NCBI GenBank assembly: GCA_034096865.1
Contig: JAWQFJ010001813.1
Coordinates: 52,501 to 116,500, forward strand
DNA length: 64,000 nt
Direction: 5' to 3'
Source: Theodoxus fluviatilis
Taxonomy: Eukaryota; Mollusca; Gastropoda; Cycloneritida; Neritidae
Below, in pieces: positions 22,880 through 34,078 of the stretch. Positions within the stretch are counted from its first letter, which is position 1; each line of letters starts with the position of its first letter. The position numbers were made by a program, and so were the translations under genes. Below the pieces are notes generated by a model, which was not told the DNA's origin, did not search any database, and saw only the letters and a list, made by a program, of their open reading frames with translations.

Positions 22880-24298
22880 CAGGGTTAGATTGATAAAATA
22901 AAAATAAAATGATAGTTGCCAGTTGAAAGGTGTCATTTGACCCCAATATCTGTCTTCTTCGCAATTCGAATACCTTTACCACTGATGATAGTCTTAGAAT
23001 ACCTGTACTATTGCAGGTGGTCTTCCAGAACATTTTCCTCTGAACTTTGCATAGATCCACATATTAAACAAACGACATATTTTATCGTTCTGAGTTCGAT
23101 AAAGATGCGGTGGCAAATGACTCATAGCAGTACACAAAAACTAGAACCCTTGAACGTTCCTAATGTGCACATGACAAGCAGAAAATCGTATGTGACAACA
23201 GAGAAACTGACGGTGGAAAATTTGAACGCAATTCATGTGGTGGTATAGAGAATATTGATAGTAAGTGAAATGGTACACTGGAGATAAACTTATTGGAGGA
23301 TGGAAGTTGGGAGACAGTTACAGAAATGGAGATAAAAGCGGGGTGGGGTTGATAGGTGGAAAGAGAGCGAAGAAAATAAGAACACAGACATATCCAAAAA
23401 CCTGCCCCCTCAACCAATTTTGTTTCAAGCTTGTGTCGACATCTATCTGTGGGACACATTTTTCATCTCCTCAGAGGAACACAAAATCACGGAACACTCC
23501 AAATTTTATTAAAACGTGCAAATACGGATTGATTTTTTTCTCTCACTGGATGAGGAAAAAGTGAACTGCTAATGGAATTTTTGCGCGCATTCCCTCTGTG
23601 ATTTCATACAAATGGAAATCGAGGAAACCAATCACACAAAAGCTAGCTACAAACCCTGTGCTTTAGAGTAGAAAATGGAAGACCTTCTAACAAATAAATG
23701 GACGTTATGAATTCCCCCTAGAACAGCAATCCTGGTGGATATTATTTTCACCTGCAGCAAGCGTTTCTTTTACCTGTCGACAGAGGGCTTGGATACATGT
23801 GCTGACAGACCAAGAATGATCTTGATGGCAACGTGGAGCTATTGGCAAAGTGAACTAGCGCGTTGAATCGGACAGTTCATATGTGGAGGCGGGCCATCCC
23901 TCACGCCAGAAGACGCCTGCCGATGATTTCCCTCAAGAAGACCATAGTCAGGTCAATCCTGTCTGGAGGCGGGTGAAAAATGCGCTGCCACCATTGAAAG
24001 GGCAACAACAATTCATCAGCAGTGCCATTCCAGCCCCCAGTGACGTCCCCTTGATTACCCTGCGCCACCTGGAGGCGGGAAAAGGAAGATAATCGGGAAG
24101 GGAGATCCTGGACAAGTCTCCAAATTGCATTGCCGCTGGTAAATTCAGCGTTGATGGAGGTAGTGGCAGTTGCAGGGTAGAGAAAATATGGGGAGTGTGT
24201 GAACAAGCAATGTTATAAAGGGTCAAAGAAAGAGTAACGACAGTCATGGAACAGTGCATGATCAAAAGGAAACTTTAGCTAGATATAAAGAGAAACGC

Positions 24299-24300
<2 letters not shown>
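22880..24300. other. No recognisable gene
   Basis: Several frames of 60-120 codons on both strands overlap each other and show no motifs. Confidence 0.4.
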
Positions 24301-24301
<1 letters not shown>

Positions 24302-24356
<55 letters not shown>

Positions 24357-24366
24357 GAGAGAGAGA
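24302..24366. repeat. (GA)n microsatellite
   Basis: Pure AG run with one T interruption. Confidence 0.95.
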
Positions 24367-24369
24367 TGA

Positions 24370-24870
24370 CGGACACATAAGCAATGCAATTTACAAAAAA
24401 TAAATCGTGCATGCCTGTGCCTGATAGTAGCTAACAACGTTGCAATAAAAAAAGTTATTTATTAAACTGATTGAGTCGCAGGAACTCGTCAGTCAGCCAT
24501 TATGAATTTTCATTCTGCTGAATGCTGAGTTTACCATGAACCCAGTAAGGAATGTTCCTTGTTTTCTCACAAGGAGGCCATCCCAGTGCGATTTCTCTCT
24601 GTGTCCCTCTTGCATTGACACCTTTTGCCGTTACTCACTGCACCAAGTCTGGCTGCCCTCTCTAGTCCTCTCAATAAGTGATGGACGGAAAGCTGACTCT
24701 CGCCCTAGACTCCTGACTGGGAATATACGTGTTCCCCTGGGATATCAAAGAGTTCCAGGCCTGCTCTTCGGCCCAAAGGGTCACTGACTTGTCTCAGGGG
24801 GGACTGTTCCTGCTACGGTTCGGATATGCTGCTCGTCTCTCCTTTTTCTACTCTGTGAGTAGGAGCGTGT
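24370..24870. other. No gene seen
   Basis: Ordinary sequence between two microsatellites. Confidence 0.4.
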
Positions 24871-24873
24871 GAT

Positions 24874-24946
24874 GTGTATATTTGTGTATGTGTATGCAGA
24901 TGTGTGTGCGCGCGTGCGTGTGATTGTGTGTGTGTGTGTGTGTGTG

Positions 24947-25003
<57 letters not shown>

Positions 25004-25012
25004 TTGTGTGTT
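24874..25012. repeat. (TG)n microsatellite
   Basis: TG repeats with GCGCGTGCG and TGACTG interruptions. Confidence 0.95.
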
Positions 25013-25447
25013 TGTTTTTTTGCGCGCCCATGAATGTGTGCATGCATTCGCACCGATACGCAGGAGTAAGCATAATACGAAATGATTCGCAATGTCTGTA
25101 TTTGACTATATATACACACAAAAGCCAGTCAATCTTTGCGTAAGGCTAGAAACTGCAGACTGATGATTTATGAACACTTACATACAAACAGCATTTGTCG
25201 CTTGCGAAGAAGACGTAGTAACAAATACAGATTTTAGTGGTTTTCACATCTAAAATATGGAACATATTTGTTGTACCTTGCCCATACACTTGAACCCATC
25301 TTTCTGATTGCCCACGAAAATCTCTAACCGAGGCACATCGAGCGTTATCACGGGAACCAGATCTTCAAAGAAATGTTGTCTACGCTGCGGCGTTGTTTGT
25401 TTCACTGCCGACAGGACGATTATAAGTACTGTCACGCGAAGTTACCT

Positions 25448-25588
25448 TCTCAGTAGTACAATAGCGACTGAGATAGTACTGTCGATGTACTGCAGTTTAT
25501 CTACAGGAATGGCGACATTCTCAGTAGTACAATAGCGACTGAGATAGTACTGTCGATGTACAGCAGTTTATCTACAGGAATGGCGAGC
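25448..25588. repeat. 71-bp tandem duplication
   Basis: TCTCAGTAGTACAATAGCGA begins at 25448 and again at 25519. The two units differ at one or two positions. Each unit contains AGTAC...GTACT inverted words. Confidence 0.9.
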
Positions 25589-25589
25589 G

Positions 25590-26635
25590 GTCTCTGCCCA
25601 AAACCATCGTCGGTGATCCCTGGCGAGGGAAGCTCTAAAACAACTTCCCAAGGATCAAGAACGAGGCGTATTCAGGGGCAATACCGACTGTTGCAGAACA
25701 TTATGCTTTAAAAAGTGTAATCTTCATAAAGATTGTTTGATTGTGCTGTGGATGTCTTTAATAAATGAGAAAGTGTTGTTCCAGTGAAAAAGGTGCTCAT
25801 ATGATCACTATGAGGAAGAATGTTGCTAACATCAATCGACTTTCCAAGTAACTGTATGTTATCTGATGGACAATGAATGACGTGAGAGACGAAAACCTGA
25901 AGTAACATTAAGGAAAGGTTTAACTCATCCATCCAGCATTTTAGGCTATCGAGGGAAGAAAAATTCCTCAAAGAACTGATTCAGAGATCTGTGCATTCAC
26001 GGGATTGCCAACTGCTCTCCATTAGATTCGCCACGTCAAATAGTATTCAAATAATCTCATCATGGTCTACCATTAGTGGAGCTTTCAACAAGTTTGGTTG
26101 CTGTGGGTTTAACATTCTTTCGAGTGGCCGCAGACACTCCAGTTTCAATCTGCAATCATCTCACACATGTCGTCCCTGATGGACATCCAGATGAGACATT
26201 TAGCATTGACAGTACTGAAGGGAAGAAGACACCGCACAATCCAAACGGAATGGAAGATGCGAAATCAATGGCGACAAGAAACTGCTGACAGGCTGACGAT
26301 GAATGCGCTTCGTTCATTGGAACGCAAACTTGCTGAGAAGAGATTTGACAGTGTGGCATCTAAATTCTTCGATCAAGGGAAAAGTGAGACGTCGCTAATG
26401 CAGGCAGTGATGAAAGCTCTTCATCCCACTGTAGTCCCCTACACAAAGAAGTGATCTGCGGCGCAAACCGTTGTCCAGCAACCAGGCCGCGAGAACTCTG
26501 CCTGGGCAACATTGGAAGGAGGCTCCTCATGGCCGCTATGACTGCAACTTCACGGATCGCACGGCCACCGCGACGTGGACGATGGGCGGACCATCAATAG
26601 AGCGATGTTTCGATAAACAGACAGCGTAAATGAGA
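25590..26635. other. No assigned gene; two short overlapping frames
   Basis: Frames at 26076-26288 and 26167-26454 (plus strand) overlap in different phases. The second has a basic, Lys/Arg-rich composition (EWKMRNQWRQE). A frameshifted remnant of one coding region is possible, but no family is recognised. Confidence 0.25.
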
Positions 26636-26638
26636 CTG

Positions 26639-26935
26639 GATGGACGGACGGACGGACGGACGGATGGACGGGCGGGCGGACGAACGAAAGGGCGGACGGA
26701 CGGACGGATGGTCGTGCGGGCGGACGAACGAAAGGGCGGGCGGACGAACGGAAGGATGGATAGATGGATAGACGGACGGACGGACGGACGGACGGATGGA
26801 TGGATGGATGGGTGAGTGGGTGGGTGGGTGGGTGAGTGGACGGACGGACGGACGGATGGAATGATGAATGAATGGACGGATGGAATGATTGATGGATAGA
26901 ATGATGGATGGGTGAACGGACGGATGGATGGAAGA
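26639..26935. repeat. (GGAC)n/(GGAT)n tetranucleotide repeat
   Basis: Nearly 300 bp of GGAC, GGAT, GGGT and GAAT units. Reading frames here are repeat translations. Confidence 0.95.
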
Positions 26936-26939
26936 GAAT

Positions 26940-27577
26940 GCCTTAGTGTACATAATCATTAAAAAAGACTAATCAAATCCAAATAAAAGGAATTCGTCGA
27001 ATTTAAAAGATTACATGAAAGGATTCCATTAAGGTCCGTTAAGAATCTCACATCACGAACTATCGTAGTGTCTCCTATTTCACTCTTTTCTTTTCTTGAC
27101 GGTTTCTCTCTGTTCTTCAGTCATCAGAACTTTCTTCATAGCATTCTCATTGCTGAGGCACGAATGTATCACAACATATCTGTGTCCCTCCTTTGATAAA
27201 AACTTACCAGACACGATCGACATGAATATGGAGCGTAAACACGATCCCTTCAGTGTGTTCCTTTACCAGATATGAACGACAGTGATGTAAAGTCACTGAG
27301 GTCCCAATTTTGCACACCTTCAAAATAAATAATTTTACTTTGCTTCGTTCTCTTCAAATAGAGCGGTAGTCCTTCCTTTCGTACAAATTCTGTTGCATTG
27401 AGTGGTTGTTGTTGCTGTTGCTGCAGCTGTTGTTGCTGCTGCTGTGTGGTTTTTTGTTAGTTTTTTTAGTCCTGAAAATGCATCTGGAATTGCATCACAT
27501 TTTTCTATTGCACATACACATGCCCTTTCTGCCATGTACTCATTTGATATGCACCCGTCACACGTTAAACATATTTC
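26940..27577. other. No gene seen
   Basis: Mixed sequence with GTT/GCT trinucleotides near 27407-27445. Confidence 0.4.
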
Positions 27578-27890
27578 GGAAAGGCTTCCAGAGACGGGCC
27601 ACACTAATGGACTCGTCCGAGGAAAGGGGTGTGAGAAAGACAGCCAAGCTAGCAGGCCAGGGAATCTATTTGGCTGCGTTTTTACGAGTGTTTTTTCTCC
27701 GAATCTTCATACCCTTTTGTCATTGTGTGGGTGAATCACTGCGAATTTACTGTGGATTAACCGACAAATAACGTTTGCTAATCAAATACTGTGACCCGCT
27801 AGCTTGTGTGGCCCGCTAGCTTGGCTGTCTTTCTCACACCCCTCTCCTCGGACGAGTCCACTAGTGTGGTACATCTCTGGAAGCCTTTCC
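27578..27890. repeat. 81-bp inverted repeat with 151-bp spacer
   Basis: 27578-27658 and 27810-27890 are reverse complements with about seven mismatches. Both arms include GGACTCGTCCGAGGA (or its complement) and GAAAGACAGCCAAGCTAGC. A transcript would form a long hairpin. It could be the two ends of a small element or an inverted insertion; no target duplication was identified. Confidence 0.8.
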
Positions 27891-28062
27891 AATTTGTCTA
27901 CTGAAAAACTCTACCTGTTGTTCATATTGACAGTGAGGATCGCGTCGTTCATGCTGACTGTGAGGCAGGATGACTTTATCACTCCATTATTTTAAGCAAA
28001 AGACTGCAACTGTCAACATAACTCAAATTAGAAAAAAGGAAGCCGGTGTTGGACTCGTATTC

Positions 28063-28216
28063 AAACAAAAGAAGTAGGGAGACTCTTGTCCAACTTTATA
28101 AATTTAATACAGAGCTTTCGGGGCCATGTAGGCTCTGAGGAAGGAGCCTACTTGGCCCCGAAAGCTCTGTATTAAATTTATAAAGTTGGACAAGAGTCTC
28201 CCTACTTCTTTTGTTT
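28063..28216. repeat. Near-perfect 154-bp palindrome, Penelope/hammerhead-like
   Basis: Arms 28063-28135 and 28144-28216 (73 bases each) have one mismatch and an 8-base loop, TGAGGAAG. The plus strand reads CTGAGGA, a short GC stem, then CCGAAAGCTCTGTATTAAAT. CUGANGA followed by a stem and GAAA is the hammerhead ribozyme core. From memory, the layout (CTGA-GAAGG, GGCCGAAA, AATAAATTTAT, TTGGACAAG) resembles the pseudo-LTRs of Penelope-like elements. Head-to-head inverted copies are plausible for that group. No Penelope reverse transcriptase is present. An extra A in stem II means ribozyme activity is not assured. Confidence 0.65.
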
Positions 28217-29065
28217 CAACACAACTCAAAGATTGTGACTGGACACCATAGACAACTTCACCAACTGTTAACACGTGGGTTTTTCCTCGTTATTTATTCC
28301 ATGTATACTCAGGAGTATGGCAAAAGACGACCAGCTGTCGGGAGTATTCAAATAGATGATGTTGGGCTTCGCTCGCTACCCTGCTCGCCTCCTCCTTCCT
28401 TTCCACTCGACTGAGCTTCCCCTCCTCCTCCTCCTCCTTCCCCTCTCCTCTTCCTTCCCCCATCCCCATCTCCCCATATCCCCGCCCCCCCCCCCCAACC
28501 CCCCCCCCCCGTCTTCATCCAAATTGGCACAAAAAGTGAGTGACAAACGTTTAGGTGTAGTAGGTAGAAATGTAAAAATGAAATATAGGTTACTTGCTTG
28601 ACCGAAAACCTCAGGGTAGACGATGTTGTGGGTCAGTCCTTAGAGGGTGTGTAGATGGAAAGGTTTATGTGTTGTCCTACTCTGGAGCAGGCTAAACCCT
28701 CACCCCCACCCCCATCCCTCCTCCACCACCCCTCTTCTCATCCTCCCAAACAAAAAGCCTTATCGATGGGAACGTGATTTAAGTGCAGAAATGAGTAGGG
28801 GTTGTCTCATTTGAGGGACCATAAGCATGTCATTCATCCTGCCCTCAGCATCCTTATCTCTACCACGTGTGCCCACACCTGTGCAAAGCTCCTATCAGGC
28901 AAGGACCGGGATGGTCTATTAGCCTAATGCTAAAAAAACTGCGAAAAATAACGTTCCCTAATGTCGCTACCACAAAGATGTAGAGTCTGTAACCTTCCTT
29001 ATCGCACCAAGATTATGTGACAAGTTTGAATCCAGCAGCTTCAGTGGTACGGGAATGCCTAGCGA
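28217..29065. other. No gene seen; C-rich tract at 28405-28511
   Basis: A CTCC-rich and poly(C) tract (pure C at 28486-28510 with an AA break) lies in otherwise featureless sequence. Another C-rich patch is at 28694-28735. Confidence 0.5.
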
Positions 29066-29069
29066 AGAG

Positions 29070-29100
29070 ACACACACACACACACACACACACAAAGAAA

Positions 29101-29150
<50 letters not shown>
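29070..29150. repeat. (CA)n microsatellite
   Basis: CA repeats with one AAGAAACAAA interruption. Confidence 0.95.
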
Positions 29151-29151
<1 letters not shown>

Positions 29152-30835
29152 CGCTTCAGAATTGTATAGATGGACAAGCTGCTTGCAAAATATGTCGTGC
29201 ATAATGAAATCTGACTGGGTATCACTGAAAGAAAACACACAAGAATGTGTTAGTTCATCGTAACATCATGTGTATAAGCAGATGCTGAGAGTCTTTGTCC
29301 TATAGTGCCTTGGCACATCTTTTTTGTCGTGTTTTGAGGTTTTATCTTACCACCAAGACATGCTACCTTCTGCCACATGTGTCCTTCAAGATTTCTCCTT
29401 TTTTCCATTGATTGCTGTGAGGATTTCTGTTTGACAACTTTATGTTGGGACACCATTTAAAAGAAATGCCTGGCTCTACTCTGAGTGTTACATGGCCATG
29501 TAAAGGTTTGTCCAGTTCCATAAAAAGGAACTTGTCCTAGTGTCTTTAAACACCCCTATCTGGCAGGGACTTTTTCCTGTTAAAAGCTCCCCCATTCTGC
29601 AGGGCCACTCCCCTCGCTAGAGACTCCAGGCCCGGCAGACTCTCCAGGGGGGATTGAAATCCGGTAGTGACGTCATCGTTTAGACCCGCCATGCTGGTCA
29701 CGTGGGAGGCTTTTTTTCCGCGAGATGTGCTGCAGGACGACTAAACGCAGGATGCACGGGCGAAATCGATGAAAACGAGTTCTTGGCTGTACAAACGCGT
29801 TGGAAATAAACATGGCGATCCCCTAGGGACATCTGGCCACGGCCTAATAGGATTGTGATCCGCCTGCCCCTGCCTGCCTGCGGCTCCAAGGGAGGCGACT
29901 CCAACCCGACTCCAGCCAGCCACGCAATGCCGGGGAACTCTCCAGCACAGCGCGCTGAGTTTTGTCTTTCATCTCAGTACTGCAGAGAATGGGAGGTCTT
30001 TCATGTTTCCGGGCCCCATTTTCAATTATTTCAGTCTGATTTTGAGCAGCTTTGTGTTTCAATGCAGAGCCAGACTTGGGTAATGAACAACAAGGCACTT
30101 TGAGCCGATTTTGGATTTGACGTGGCCTGAGAAAAATATTGCTTTGTGTATAATGCAGTTTGCTAAAAGCATTGTGACTCGTTCAGTAATTGCACTGCAG
30201 CGATTGCTCAGTGAACAAAATTAGAAGACCACATGCTCCGTCAGCTCTCATGAATGTTCATCCAGTATTGCTCTGACAATCACACCTCCTCTTCCAAGAT
30301 TCGGAGTTTTTTAAACTAGTAGATTACATTGTTTATGATCATTGATCTTTCGAGAGCTAAGATGGCAGAGACACATATTCATAAGTTTGATCCACATCAA
30401 TCAGCTCGCAGTTGAAGAAACCCGGACAAAATAGTCCTCCAGAAAATGTCGACTCTGAAGTTTTGGTCTCGATTGTCCAGTCGATCGACTCAAGAGAGCA
30501 AAGCGTGGCAGGCCTGCTGTGGTGTGCAAGTCAGTGTGTAATCATGCTACCTTCATGGGAAGTTTCAGATTCTTGCACCAAAAAGTTTCTGCGAAAACGC
30601 CAGCTTATTGGCTTTCGACACAGGCATCTCTACGTGGACGTTTCGCCACTGCCGCCAGCCTAAAACTGTGGCAAAAATGAGACCCATTCATGTGTGTAAT
30701 GTACTCTTTCGAATTTCCATTCCACAATCTCGTTGGTTAAATGCAGCTTGGAACGTTGACGATGCGAGTCCCTGACCTACCGCCAAGTGACGTATGTGGG
30801 GAAGGGTTCCACTGCAGCTGCACGTCGCCGCAGCT
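29151..30835. other. No assigned gene; GC-richer block 29600-29960
   Basis: The block around 29600-29960 has raised CpG and several short frames, and might be a promoter or untranslated exon. No start, splice pair or domain supports a gene. Confidence 0.3.
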
Positions 30836-30837
30836 GT

Positions 30838-31016
30838 TCTGATATACCGATGTTACCAACAGCGAAGTATGTTCTGATATACCGATGTTACCAACAGCGA
30901 AGTATGTTCTGATATACCGATGTTACCAACAGCGAAGTATGTTCTGATATACCGATGTTACCAACAGCGAAGTATGTTCTGATATACCGATGTTACCAAC
31001 AGCGAAGTATGTTCTG
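30838..31016. repeat. 35-bp tandem repeat, five copies
   Basis: Five almost identical copies of a unit containing GATATACCGATGTTACCAAC and AGCGAAGTATGTTCT. Near identity implies recent expansion or gene conversion. Confidence 0.95.
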
Positions 31017-31156
31017 ATCACATGGTTACTGTGACACAACACCTTCGATGAAACATGTGTAACCACTTCGATCATAGCGATCTGACGCATGCCTAGTCTT
31101 TCATGACAATGCGCATAGTATGGCATACAGATGCAAACAAATGCATAATGTCAGTC

Positions 31157-31500
31157 GACCGGTCGGTCGATTGGCGGGTCGGTCCGTCAAGTTGGTCCGT
31201 CGGTCGGTCAGTCGGTTGGTCGGCTAATAGGTCGGTCAGTCACACGCGCGCACGCACGCAAGCACACACACATACACGAACTCACACTGTATGCCAAGCT
31301 GTCTGCTTGTTTGCTTGGCTGCTTGTTGGCCTGCTTGCCTTTCTGCCTCCCCGTCTTCCGGCCTCCCCACCAGCCTCACCGTCAGTCTCTCTCTGAACCT
31401 GCTTGCCTTCCTGCTGTCTGCTTGCCTGTCTGCCTGCCAGTTTGCCTGCCTGTTTGCTTGCCTCTTTGCTTGCCTGCCTTTCTACCTTGCTGTGTTGCTT
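31157..31500. repeat. (GGTC)n-like and (TTGCCTGCC)n-like simple DNA
   Basis: 31157-31235 is GGTC/GGTT-rich, 31242-31290 CA-rich, and 31300-31500 CTGCTTGCCT-rich. Long Cys/Leu frames here are repeat translations. Confidence 0.85.
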
Positions 31501-31509
31501 TGCACTGCT

Positions 31510-32298
31510 TTGCGTTGGGCTGTACACCAACACACATGGTGTATCGCACTGTATCCTATGGTACCGCAGTAACTTACTATCGACACCTCTGTAGACACAC
31601 CTCCAAGCGATCATCTTCCGCCTCTTTCACCGCCGGCGAAAGAGTCTCTAGCACAGTTCATATCACGTGAAGGAATTAATCCGTCCGGAAAATTCTTAAG
31701 GAGGTCACACGAGAGGCTTGTGGGATAGCACTCTGCTCCTACACATACGCTGTTAAAGTAGTTCTATTTCACACAAAACTAATAAATTACGCCTGTTGAG
31801 GCAATAAACGAGCGTTTATTCGATAAAATAAAATGTTTGAGTTGAAATTGAAACAAATTTTGACATCTGAATGATTTCTGTAAAAAGTGGAAAAAATAGT
31901 ATCCAGAACGACCTATTTTTGGCACAATGCTGTAATGCGAAGGGTCAAATCTATTACGCATTCATTGCGAACTGCGCCAGAGTCACTGCTGACTCGGGTT
32001 TAGTGAATGCTCAAGAGAAACACCAGTGGAAAGTAATGAGTGTTGTAAGCTCTCGATGTGTCGGAAATGATAGACCTTGCCGATTACTAGCTAAATGACC
32101 GACGTGAGCGATAATAATTTAGGTCAATTATTTTGCTCCTGGTTTGCGGTCTGCATACAAATAACTACATGTAAAAAGTACTTAGAAGTATGTGTACTCA
32201 TAAAATCAGTCAGTAGTCAAGCAATATTTGTTTTAAAAATTTATTGCAATAATAGAATTGACAAAGTGTGACGTGATCAACAAAACTACAAAGACAAG

Positions 32299-32300
<2 letters not shown>
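31510..32300. other. No gene seen
   Basis: AT-rich from about 31740, without features. Confidence 0.4.

Positions 32301-32303
<3 letters not shown>

Positions 32304-32372
<69 letters not shown>
32304..32372. repeat. (AT)n microsatellite
   Basis: About 34 AT units, self-complementary and able to extrude as a cruciform. Confidence 0.95.
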
Positions 32373-32374
<2 letters not shown>

Positions 32375-32379
32375 ACGTG

Positions 32380-33520
32380 CATCAATGAAGTCAGCAATTG
32401 GGCTTTGCTTAAGTGAACAGACTTTTAGTTTGAGAATTTCTGTCACTAGCTGAGCAATTTCTTACCAATGTCTGGAGAAATATTTTGGCTGAAATAAATG
32501 CCGTATTGTTGAGCAGGCAGCATGTACTGTTGCTCCACCAGGCACCTGTAGTTTGCGTTCTACAGGAGCATTTGCCGTTGTAATTCATCAGTCGAGTGTT
32601 AGGAGACATGCGCTGTTGAACAAACATATGCAGTGCCTTTAATACATTGCGTTAATAAACAGCGAATCGATAAATTTGTTTGCTTCTTGCTCCAACATCT
32701 GATTTGCTTCGATAAAAAGAGGTAGCCAATGAGATTGTGCTCGAAGCAATTCATGCGTGAGCATTATCAAACGATGATTGCAATTTGATCGATTCCACTG
32801 GTGTCTTCGGAGGTTTGAAGCAAATCCAAGTAATAATAACTCGTCAAAGATGGAGATTCCTTTGAGACAATGGGAGAAAATGTAAGTGCAATTAGGGGAA
32901 ATGGGAAAGACAATGACTTCGACACAGCCAATGTTTCAATAGATGGGAAGTTCGAGACAGCGACTTTTCAACATGAGAGAGATCGGCGATGGTCTCAGGA
33001 CCAGGCGATCGGTTCGAGATGTGTAGTATATTATTCGTGCAAAGACGCAATAGTCTTTGATTCGTGTAAACCGACCTCAACAGGATTTTACTAAAACGTC
33101 ATGGCTTGACGTGGACGAAGGGAGGTAACTCCTAAAGATAGTATCCTGAATGCGCTAAAGAAGTGATAAACCATTAAACGCCGTCAACACTGACCAACCT
33201 AACGCGAATGTAAGTGCTCAGTATGCTAGATATTTGTGTAGAAATCAAAACTTAATATTCAACTAACATTTTATAATTCATTTGTGCACAAAATATGCTG
33301 CTGATGCTGGAAATGTTCGTTCGATAAATCTCGGAGCATTGAAATGAATACCCTTTCTTCTCCTCCTCCTCCCTCCGTCTCTCTGTCCCTACTTTGTCGT
33401 CGTCGCCTCAGTTGGCTTGTTCCTCGCAAGCACACATCAATGGTTGAAAAACCGAACATTAGATGCAATTGGGGGAATTGCAAAGCTCTGCTAATATAGA
33501 TTGCAAAAGAAATTTGTGGC
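32380..33520. other. No assigned gene
   Basis: A 74-codon plus-strand frame at 32870-33094 has no recognised motif. Nothing else is supported. Confidence 0.35.
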
Positions 33521-33527
33521 GGAAATC

Positions 33528-33650
33528 CTTCTCGCTCGATCGTCGTGTTTCGTTATTCTGCTTTATTGTGATGATCATGATATATCTATGCTTATTCTTT
33601 ATTTATCCTAATGAATAGATGTTATAGGGTCCAATCATACATGTCGTTGG

Positions 33651-33717
<67 letters not shown>

Positions 33718-33850
33718 GATCCTTCTCGCTCGATCGTCGTGTTTTGTTATTCTGCTTTATTGTGATGATCATACATCTAAGCTTATTCTTTATTTATCCT
33801 AATGAATAGATGTTATAGGCCTCAATCATACATGTCGTTGGTAATGATGA
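33528..33850. repeat. About 190-bp direct duplication flanking (GAT)n
   Basis: CCTTCTCGCTCGATCGTCGT occurs at about 33526 and 33720. Each copy runs through TTATTTATCCTAATGAATAG and CATACATGTCGTTGG and ends in a GAT array. The unit including the microsatellite was duplicated. Confidence 0.9.
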
Positions 33851-34078
33851 TGATGATGATGAGGAGGAGGAGGAGGAGGAGGAGGAGGATTATGACGACG
33901 ACGACGACGATGACAACGATGACGAGGAGGAGGAGGAGGGGTGGAGGAGGAAGAGAAGGAGGAGGAGGAGGAGGAGGAGGAGGAGGAGGAGGAGGAGGAG
34001 GAGGAGGAGGAGGAGGAGGAGGAGGAGGAACGGGGAGGACAACGACGACGACAACGACGACGACGACGACGACGATAC
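33846..34078. repeat. (GAT)n-(GAG)n-(GAC)n compound trinucleotide array
   Basis: Mainly GGA units at 33861-34029 and GAC/AAC units at 34030-34078. Gly-, Glu-, Arg- or Ser-runs in all frames are artefacts. Confidence 0.95.

Noticed and set aside
27605..27630. Hammerhead-like GGACTCGTCC in the 27.6-kb inverted repeat
   Set aside because: Lacks the CUGANGA box; it is only a short palindrome.
30838..31016. Possible CRISPR array (35-bp direct repeats)
   Set aside because: The units are contiguous with no unique spacers, and the DNA is eukaryotic; it is a minisatellite.
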